Part shown: in pieces, positions 58,020 to 64,000 of the stretch
How the letters are laid out: the number at the start of each line of letters is the position of its first letter
Position numbering within the stretch: position 1 is the first letter of the stretch
Source of the DNA: Methylocapsa palsarum
GTDB taxonomy: Bacteria; Pseudomonadota; Alphaproteobacteria; Rhizobiales; Beijerinckiaceae
Assembly: GCF_900114285.1 (NCBI RefSeq)
Contig: NZ_FOSN01000002.1
Coordinates: 310,001 to 374,000, forward strand
Length of the DNA: 64,000 nt
Direction of reading: 5' to 3'
Position numbers and translations under genes: made by a program
Notes under the pieces: generated by a model
Database searches by the model: none
Told to the model about the DNA's origin: nothing
What the model saw: only the letters and a program-made list of their open reading frames with translations

Positions 58020-58965
58020 ATTGCGCGAGGACTTCGACATCCCGGTCGAGCGTGGAGACCACCTTGAAATTGGTCTGATAGGCTTTGTTGTCGTGGCGGG
58101 CGATGACGACATATTCGCCCTCGGCGAGGACGAGCGATGGAAAGGCGCCGATCATTTCGCGGATGACGTCTCCCCCCGGGGTCAGGATCGTGAAGGCGGT
58201 GTTGGCCAGCGCCTCGCCTCCTGGTCCGCTGACGAGCTTCAGCGTCATCAGCGCGGCCCGGTGGCGAAGGGTCGCGTCCGTCAGTTTTCCCGCCTGAACG
58301 CGCAGGTCTGCGCTGACGACGGAATTGGTGGCGCTGACTGAACCGTTGCTCACCGAATCGAGCAGGGTCGAGACGATATGATAATTGCCTTCGGGCAGTC
58401 CGATGGTGACGCCGGTCTTGACTTTGGGAACGATCAGCTTCGCTTCCGAATTGCCGCGCTCCGGAACATAGATCGAAATCGAGGATTTCAATGGATTGAT
58501 CGGGGATTCGCCGAGCATGCCGACGACCCGCAGCGATCCGGCGTTGAGCACGATCCTTTCATTGACCGACTTGCCGCTCGCCTTGATGAATTTCGTCGCG
58601 CCGGCGAGGCCAAACCCGGCGTGAACGATGTAGTTTCCCTCAGGCAAGGTGAGCGAAGGGGTCGCGTCGGAGGATTGGGCGACCAGCTTGTGGGTTCCGT
58701 CCGGTTCGGCGCGTTCGTCGAACACGCGCCATTGGACGCCTCCCCGCAAAGGTTGCGCATCCGACGCCGCAAGCATCGCGGAGAGGCGCAGCACGCTTTG
58801 CGAGGGCTCGGCCGGCGCGGACTCCTGAACAGGCGGGAGAGGCCCCGGCAGCTGCGGCCCGGAAGCGGCGGGATCTGGCGCCGGCTGCGAAAGGGCCAGG
58901 CCGGCACAAGACCAGACCAGCGCCGCCGCAATCAATCGGATCTTATGACGCTGGCGGATCGGCAT
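58018..58965 (-). CDS. Secreted protein with repeated PEGxYxV motifs, function unknown
   Basis: A 315-residue protein with a signal peptide (KIRLIAAALVWSCAGLALSQ) and a Pro-rich linker. Three or more similar beta-rich units follow, each ending in a variant of one motif: LPEGNYIVHAGFGLA, LPEGNYHIVSTLLDS and LAEGEYVVIARHDNKAY. The units look like small immunoglobulin- or carboxypeptidase-regulatory-like domains. It is conserved in style with other alphaproteobacterial periplasmic proteins, but I cannot name a function. Its stop codon is the end of the neighbouring palindromic repeat. Confidence 0.6.
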   Translation of the reverse strand: MPIRQRHKIRLIAAALVWSCAGLALSQPAPDPAASGPQLPGPLPPVQESAPAEPSQSVLRLSAMLAASDAQPLRGGVQWRVFDERAEPDGTHKLVAQSSDATPSLTLPEGNYIVHAGFGLAGATKFIKASGKSVNERIVLNAGSLRVVGMLGESPINPLKSSISIYVPERGNSEAKLIVPKVKTGVTIGLPEGNYHIVSTLLDSVSNGSVSATNSVVSADLRVQAGKLTDATLRHRAALMTLKLVSGPGGEALANTAFTILTPGGDVIREMIGAFPSLVLAEGEYVVIARHDNKAYQTNFKVVSTLDRDVEVLAQ

Positions 58966-59041
58966 TTAAAGCGGCGAGGTCCGTGTTGGTTTCAGGTTCG
59001 CCGCCGTCTCGACCGAAGCCACGGGCCGGGGCGGGATGCGG

Positions 59042-61537
59042 TCACTGGTCATTTTTGTGGAGAACCGCCGACGCCGCGGCCGTCAGATTGGCGATGGACA
59101 AGGGATGGAAGGAAAATTCGACGAGATGGCGTCCCGCCGTCACTTCCACGCCGCGAAAGAGAAGATTCGCGTGAAGCACGGGTTGCGGCCGCCCGTCGAC
59201 GCGAACTTCCCAACCCGGGTAAAAGAGATCGTGCAGGACCACGACGCCGGCCTTGTCGGAAGCGACGTCGATCCGGACCAGGCTGTCGGCATATTGGGTG
59301 ATCGCAACGTGCGGGGCGGAAGCCTCGGCCGTCTCATGGGCGGCGAGCGACAGAACCGCCTCTTGCGATTTCCCGGGCAGGTCGGCGCGAAGATCACGAA
59401 GGCTCGATTGATCAATCAGAGCCTCCCTGGTCAGGTCAAAGTCCGGCAGCGCCTGATCGTCGAGGACCTGTTCGCTGTCCACAGGTTTGATCCCCGAGGC
59501 GAAATAGGCGCGGGGAGCGGCTTTCCCAAGCTTGTAGATGTACATCGAGTCGCTGGCGTAGATCGGGCTCACCTGAGGGCGTGGGACGTGGCGCGGTAGA
59601 CGAGCCAAGGGGCGGTCCAGCACAAGATATTCGAGTCCGAGCAAAGACGCGAGGTGGCATTTGTAGCCGCGAAACGTCCCCGGATAATGGCGCATGCCTG
59701 GCGCCTCGGAGTTCTCTCCCGGCCCGACGGCGCGTTGATAATCGTCGATCCGCAACGGATTGTAGCCGATCGTATTTTCCAGCTTCAGCACCATCGAGGC
59801 ATTTTGCCAAGGTCCTTTGAGACCGAGAATTTCGATGCGTGGGCGATCGCCCTCAAGCAGTTTGGCGGCGATTTCGCGCCGTAACAGCTCCACTCCCGCG
59901 GCTTCCGAGGGCTTCATGGCGGAGAAAACGCTGTACGTTTGGGCGGGTTCCGCGTTGAGCGAAGAGGCTGCGTTGCGCCAGAGCATTTCGCCGCCGCTCG
60001 CCAGAACAATCAGGCACGCCGCGGTTCCGCGCCATCGCGGCGCGCGAAGCGCGATCATCATCGCAGCGCCGGCGAGCGCAAGGCCAGCGCCGATTCCGAT
60101 CTGGATCAGCGAGGCCGGCAATCGGGATTCGCGCAGTGACAACGCCAGACCCGCGCCGACCAGGATTGCGATCGCGAGCGTCGTCGTCGAGGAAAGCGCG
60201 AGCGCCGCCCATTTCGGAAGCCGCGCAATTGGGCCAGGCAATCCCTCTTCTATATAGCGATGGAGAAGGAAACCGGCGCTGAAAGCCAGCGCGATATTCA
60301 AGATGAACGTCGCATCCGCCGGGCGCCGGTAGAGCGAGACGCCCGGAATCTTGTCGAACGCCAGCGCAAAGATCGGCGTGTAATGTCCGAGCGCGTAGAT
60401 GAGCGATATGGAGAGGAGAAGCATCACGAATCGGGCGCGCCGTTCGAAAAGCCGCCCGGCGCCGATGCCGTGCCACACGATCATGAGGATCGGAAGGGTG
60501 CCGACGAATACGTAATTGACGGCTCTGTCGGTCCAGTCGGCGCGAGGCGTCGCGTCGTTGGGAGGCCCCCAATAATCGTAAAGGCTGTCAAGCGAGCCAA
60601 AAAAATTGGGCGCAAACAGCGTGATCAGGTTGACCGGCGCAAGCGACCCGGCAGCCGCCACCCCGAAAGCGATTCCCGGACGATTCGATTCGCCCAGGAA
60701 TTGCATTGTGAGCAGCGCCGGCACAATGAGGATCGCCGCGCCGACGGCGCCGCCCAGCGCCAGAACGCCGGTCCGCTCGCCAAGATATTTGAGTGGCCGC
60801 TCCGATTGCAGCGCGAGGAAAGCGAGGCGTCCGATCAGAACCGCGCAGAGGAGAAAAGCGACTTGATCCCGACCAAGGGCCATCAGAGACGCGAACAGTC
60901 CGAAAAGAAAGGCGAACCGATAAGAGCGTCGCTCAAGGGCGATATCGAGGAACCACAATGCCGCGGGAAAAAAAGAGTAGGAAATGATCATCCCGGTATG
61001 CTGCAGCCGCGAGGAGGCCGCGCCCCCGAGCATGAAGATGATCGCCGCAAGAACCGCGGCGGTCGGATGCCAGCGCCAGCGGCGCAGTAGTCCAAGGATG
61101 CAAACCCCGCCAAAGGCGAGATGAGCGAAGATGATAACGTCGAAGAGCTGCATGGACGCGTTCGGGGCGGCCAGCGCGAAAAGCACCATGCTGGGGGTAA
61201 AGATCAGCGATTGCGGGTCCGCGATCGAGGGATGACCGCCAAAATGATAGGGATTCCAGAGAGGGATCTCGCCATGATGAAGCGCATCGGCGAGAAATCG
61301 GAACATCGGATAGAAATGGTTTTTCGAATCCCAGGGCACCACGGCGCCATTGACCAGCCAGCAGGCGAGGGCCAGCGCCGAGAAACTTACGAGAGCGGCG
61401 AGCGCGAGCCAGGTGGCTTTCGGCGACCAGGCCGGGGCGCCCACGCGTTCGACAGGGTCAGGTGTATATTTTTCCTGACCCCTGAGACCTGCGGTTCTGC
61501 TTGAGGCCGGGAGGACGGCGGTATCCGAAATCGACAT
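59042..61537 (-). CDS. YfhO-family polytopic membrane protein
   Basis: An 831-residue protein with about 12 membrane helices followed by a periplasmic C-terminal domain. The N-terminal half resembles GT-C glycosyltransferase folds: [40 protein letters not shown] with its acidic residue, and [19 protein letters not shown]. The C-terminal part has the beta-rich [20 protein letters not shown] and [14 protein letters not shown] signature of YfhO. In Gram-positives YfhO glycosylates lipoteichoic acid; for this alphaproteobacterium a role in lipid-linked sugar transfer is only an inference. The first 40 residues are cytosolic. Confidence 0.82.
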   Translation of the reverse strand: MSISDTAVLPASSRTAGLRGQEKYTPDPVERVGAPAWSPKATWLALAALVSFSALALACWLVNGAVVPWDSKNHFYPMFRFLADALHHGEIPLWNPYHFGGHPSIADPQSLIFTPSMVLFALAAPNASMQLFDVIIFAHLAFGGVCILGLLRRWRWHPTAAVLAAIIFMLGGAASSRLQHTGMIISYSFFPAALWFLDIALERRSYRFAFLFGLFASLMALGRDQVAFLLCAVLIGRLAFLALQSERPLKYLGERTGVLALGGAVGAAILIVPALLTMQFLGESNRPGIAFGVAAAGSLAPVNLITLFAPNFFGSLDSLYDYWGPPNDATPRADWTDRAVNYVFVGTLPILMIVWHGIGAGRLFERRARFVMLLLSISLIYALGHYTPIFALAFDKIPGVSLYRRPADATFILNIALAFSAGFLLHRYIEEGLPGPIARLPKWAALALSSTTTLAIAILVGAGLALSLRESRLPASLIQIGIGAGLALAGAAMMIALRAPRWRGTAACLIVLASGGEMLWRNAASSLNAEPAQTYSVFSAMKPSEAAGVELLRREIAAKLLEGDRPRIEILGLKGPWQNASMVLKLENTIGYNPLRIDDYQRAVGPGENSEAPGMRHYPGTFRGYKCHLASLLGLEYLVLDRPLARLPRHVPRPQVSPIYASDSMYIYKLGKAAPRAYFASGIKPVDSEQVLDDQALPDFDLTREALIDQSSLRDLRADLPGKSQEAVLSLAAHETAEASAPHVAITQYADSLVRIDVASDKAGVVVLHDLFYPGWEVRVDGRPQPVLHANLLFRGVEVTAGRHLVEFSFHPLSIANLTAAASAVLHKNDQ

Positions 61538-61855
61538 TGTTTCAGTCCGGAGGGTTACTTGAAAAAAAATCGGGAAAACGTATCGGGAAGGGAGGTAAAA
61601 TCTCGGGCGATCTCGTCAGCGAATGGGCGCTGATTCTCGGGACGGCGCAAAACCAACAGGGCGAACCTGAACGATGAATCATTTCTGCAGCTGGCGTCTG
61701 ATCGTTGAACCGTCTGATCGTTAAACAAAGCCGCGCGAGAGGACGCGTTCATTGCTGCTTATATGGACGTTTTGGTGACGTGCTGGCGCTTTCCTCCGCA
61801 TTTCGTAAAATCAACTATGTTTGTCAACTAGTAGCGCGCAAAGCATGAACCCGTC
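61538..61855. other. Gene-free divergent promoter region
   Basis: It separates the divergent membrane-protein and nitroreductase genes. No supported gene. Short direct repeat GTCTGATCGTT(G/A)AAC occurs twice near 61699-61725. No promoter could be assigned with confidence. Confidence 0.45.
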
Positions 61856-62419
61856 ATGAACGAGACAATCAAGCTTCTTAAAGTCCGCCGGTCGGCTCCC
61901 GCGGCGAATTTGCGCCATCCCGGCCCCGACGCCCGCGAACTCCAGACCCTGCTGGAAATCGCCTCGCGGGTGCCAGATCACGGCAAGCTCGCGCCGTGGC
62001 GGTTTATTGTCTTCCAGGGGGAGGGCCGCGACCGCGCCGGAAAAATTGCCGCCGACGCCTATCTCGAGGGCAATCCCGACGCCGACGCCCGGCGGCTCGA
62101 GGCTGAAAGCAAGCGCTTCTCCCTGGCTCCGCTCGTCATCGGCGTCGTATCGACGGCGAGCGCGCATGAAAAAATTCCCGAGTGGGAGCAGATGCTGTCG
62201 GCCGGCGCCGTCTGCATGAATATCATCGTCGCGGCGAACGCGCTCGGATTCTCCTCCGTGTGGCTTACCGAATGGTGCGCATATGACCGGACGTTTCTGG
62301 GCCGGATCGGCCTCGCCGACGCCGAGCGCATCGCGGGCTTCATCCACATCGGCCGGGTTGAGGCGGCGCGCGAGGATCGTCCGCGCCCCGCGCTAGGCGA
62401 CATCGTCACGGAATTCTAA
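61856..62419 (+). CDS. Nitroreductase-family flavoprotein (YdjA-like)
   Basis: A 187-residue FMN-dependent reductase. Family features are LLKVRRSAPAANLRHPGPDA, RVPDHGKLAPWRFIVFQGEG, AGAVCMNIIVAANALGFSSV and GFIHIGRVEAAREDRPRPAL. The short form with HGKLAPWRF matches YdjA-like nitroreductases, which lack some helices of the larger group. The substrate is unknown. Confidence 0.9.
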   Translation: MNETIKLLKVRRSAPAANLRHPGPDARELQTLLEIASRVPDHGKLAPWRFIVFQGEGRDRAGKIAADAYLEGNPDADARRLEAESKRFSLAPLVIGVVSTASAHEKIPEWEQMLSAGAVCMNIIVAANALGFSSVWLTEWCAYDRTFLGRIGLADAERIAGFIHIGRVEAAREDRPRPALGDIVTEF

Positions 62420-62436
62420 AGCAGGGCCGGGCGACG

Positions 62437-63999
62437 CTAACCATTTGCGGCGTTGCGCGGCCCTGGCCCCGCCTCGTCCGCCTGCGGCGAGGGTTCGATC
62501 TGCACGCCCGTGATCAGAACCTTTTGCGGTGCGGCGGGCGCGGACGCGAAGAATTTTTCTTCCTGGAATCGCTTGAAGATTTCGAAATGGAGATCGCTTC
62601 TGACCCGGGTCAGATTCTCGACGTCGGCGACAAAAACCGCAAGATCGAAGCTCAGCGCGCTCGCGGACATCGATGTGAACAGGATCTGCGGCGCGGGAAT
62701 TTTCAGCACGAGATCGTGCGATTTGGCGACTGCGATGAGGACCTCGCGGACTTTGCCGGGATCTGCGCCGCCGGAGACCGTCAACGGGATGACCAGCCGT
62801 CCCGTGCGATCGTTGCGCACCAGATTCTTGACGATCCCGGAGACGAGGTTCGAGTTCGGGATGATCACTTGCGCGCGATCGAAGGTTTCGATCTCGGTCG
62901 AACGGATGTTGATGCGGCGGACATAGCCCTGGTCTGATCCGACGACGATCCAATCGCCGACGCGGACCGCCCGCTCCCAAAGGATGATGAGTCCCGAAAC
63001 GAAATTATTAACGATCGACTGGAGGCCAAAGCCGATGCCGACCGACAATGCGCCGGCGAGAATCGCGAGTTTCTCAAGACTGAGGCCAAGGTAGCTCAGC
63101 GACAGGCTGAGCGCGACGAGAAATCCGAGATAGCCGAGACTGGTCGTGATCGAGTTGCGGAGGCCGTCGTCGAGGGTCGTGCGCGGCAGCAGGCTCGATT
63201 CGATCCAGCGCTGCACGGAATGAATGATCGCATAGGCCAGGCTGAAAACGCCCGCCGCAATGGCGACGCTCGACAACGAGACCGTGACGTCGCCGATCTT
63301 GAAGCCAAAGAACGCCGCGCGGAAATCAAGGGGGACATCCGAAGATTGCAGCCCCCAGGGGGCGAGAATCAGAAACGCGGCGAAGGTGAACAGCGCGAGC
63401 CGCATCGCCCCCGCGATCAGCGCGCCGATCAGCTCGATGGAATTGGGATGAAAACCGAAGCTGATCGTGAGGCGAAGCCCGATACGGGTGTTCGGCTGAA
63501 AGCTCGTCGCCGTCAGTTCGTCGATCAGCATGGTCGACATGAACAGAATGCAGCCGATGCCGGCGACCCAGACGAGCTGATCGACGACAAAACTGCCGAA
63601 CGACGCGTAGCCGCTCAGGACGGCGGCGAAATCGGTGATCGCCACCGCCCAACAGAGGACGCGCGCGAGACTAAACCAATCGCGATGCTCGTTGACCTGG
63701 GGCCCAAGGCACTCGTCCTGTTCGGCCTCGCTCCCGATCCCCCATAGGCCGATGGCGAGCGTAATGGCCGCGAGCAGAACGCCGAGGCTACGAAGCGCGA
63801 CGGAAAATGCGAGTGACGCGCCAATGAGATCGTTCAGGGCTTCCAGAATGCGAGTCAGAGAAACGATGACCGCCACCGCGATCGCGAGGCGGACGATCTT
63901 GTCGCTCAGCACGTTTCCGAAATTCGGCAGGCGCCACTTGGGACGCGTCGGCGCGAAAATGCCCCTCGCCAATCCGGCCATGAACGCCACTCGAAGCAC
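62437..63999 (-). CDS. Mechanosensitive ion channel of the MscS family (5' end outside window)
   Basis: 520 residues visible, open to the right edge. Several hydrophobic helices precede the MscS domain, whose pore helix reads LEKLAILAGALSVGIGFGLQ followed by SIVNNFVSGLIILWERAVRV. The beta domain (GDWIVVGSDQGYVRRINIRS, TEIETFDRAQVIIPNSNLVS) and C-terminal alpha-beta domain (ILFTSMSASALSFDLAVFV) follow. The long helical N-terminus suggests a large DUF3772- or MscK-like channel and not a minimal MscS. It releases solutes upon hypo-osmotic shock. A Pro/Gly-rich tail ends the protein. Confidence 0.9.
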   Translation of the reverse strand: MLRVAFMAGLARGIFAPTRPKWRLPNFGNVLSDKIVRLAIAVAVIVSLTRILEALNDLIGASLAFSVALRSLGVLLAAITLAIGLWGIGSEAEQDECLGPQVNEHRDWFSLARVLCWAVAITDFAAVLSGYASFGSFVVDQLVWVAGIGCILFMSTMLIDELTATSFQPNTRIGLRLTISFGFHPNSIELIGALIAGAMRLALFTFAAFLILAPWGLQSSDVPLDFRAAFFGFKIGDVTVSLSSVAIAAGVFSLAYAIIHSVQRWIESSLLPRTTLDDGLRNSITTSLGYLGFLVALSLSLSYLGLSLEKLAILAGALSVGIGFGLQSIVNNFVSGLIILWERAVRVGDWIVVGSDQGYVRRINIRSTEIETFDRAQVIIPNSNLVSGIVKNLVRNDRTGRLVIPLTVSGGADPGKVREVLIAVAKSHDLVLKIPAPQILFTSMSASALSFDLAVFVADVENLTRVRSDLHFEIFKRFQEEKFFASAPAAPQKVLITGVQIEPSPQADEAGPGPRNAANG

Positions 64000-64000
64000 G

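Overview
The window is GC-rich chromosomal DNA of an alphaproteobacterium. The gene orders tig-clpP-clpX-lon, a complete nuoA-N run followed by birA and rnj, and a porin-type signature protein all point to the Hyphomicrobiales (Rhizobiales). Conserved hypotheticals and a dispersed palindromic repeat would fit a Beijerinckiaceae/Methylocystaceae-like host, but the genus is an inference. Most of the sequence is core metabolism and housekeeping.

Region 1 (1-3.56 kb) is accessory. It holds a ribbon-helix-helix gene of conjugation loci, a traG/virD4 coupling-protein gene whose pieces are scrambled and partly inverted, a 3' remnant of a YciI/DGPF-type gene, an ECF42-type sigma factor, and 0.4 kb of AT-richer gene-free DNA. 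It looks like the worn edge of a plasmid or integrative conjugative element. Region 2 (3.56-16 kb) carries single genes: a membrane-anchored unknown, DUF72, aldo/keto reductase, a short porin-like protein, rsmE, a secreted unknown, ubiA, trmFO, a multicopper-oxidase-fold protein that has lost its copper ligands, an ICMT-type methyltransferase, and an MBOAT/SGNH pair for O-acylation of an exported polymer.

Region 3 (16.2-23.7 kb) is proteostasis: tRNA-Leu, trigger factor, ClpP, ClpX, Lon, then tRNA-Val and tRNA-Asp. The HU gene often found after lon is absent. Region 4 (24-39.7 kb) is the 14-gene complex I operon, with a His-rich insert in NuoL, followed by biotin ligase and RNase J. Region 5 (41.4-48.2 kb) has aroC, a nitronate monooxygenase, ribB with a degenerate second domain, a deacetylase, an L,D-transpeptidase lipoprotein, a Tat-exported phosphoesterase and a small conserved protein.

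Region 6 (48.6-64 kb) has DUF1499, a zinc metallopeptidase, a family-4 uracil-DNA glycosylase, ETF-ubiquinone oxidoreductase, a Sua5-type threonylcarbamoyl-AMP synthase, a divergent HxlR regulator/azoreductase pair, an acyl-CoA dehydrogenase with an enoyl-CoA hydratase, a secreted repeat protein, a YfhO-type membrane protein, a nitroreductase and a partial MscS channel. ETF-QO, the acyl-CoA dehydrogenase and the hydratase would together feed acyl-CoA electrons to ubiquinone, the acceptor also used by complex I.

Six copies of one palindromic mosaic element (five of about 111-114 bp, one 48-bp half element) are spread through regions 2, 5 and 6. Three of them abut a gene so closely that the element end supplies the TAG stop codon. 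I found no convincing novel defence or biosynthetic system. The strongest oddities are the scrambled traG, this repeat family and the copper-less oxidase. All calls come from reading the sequence; no database search was run.
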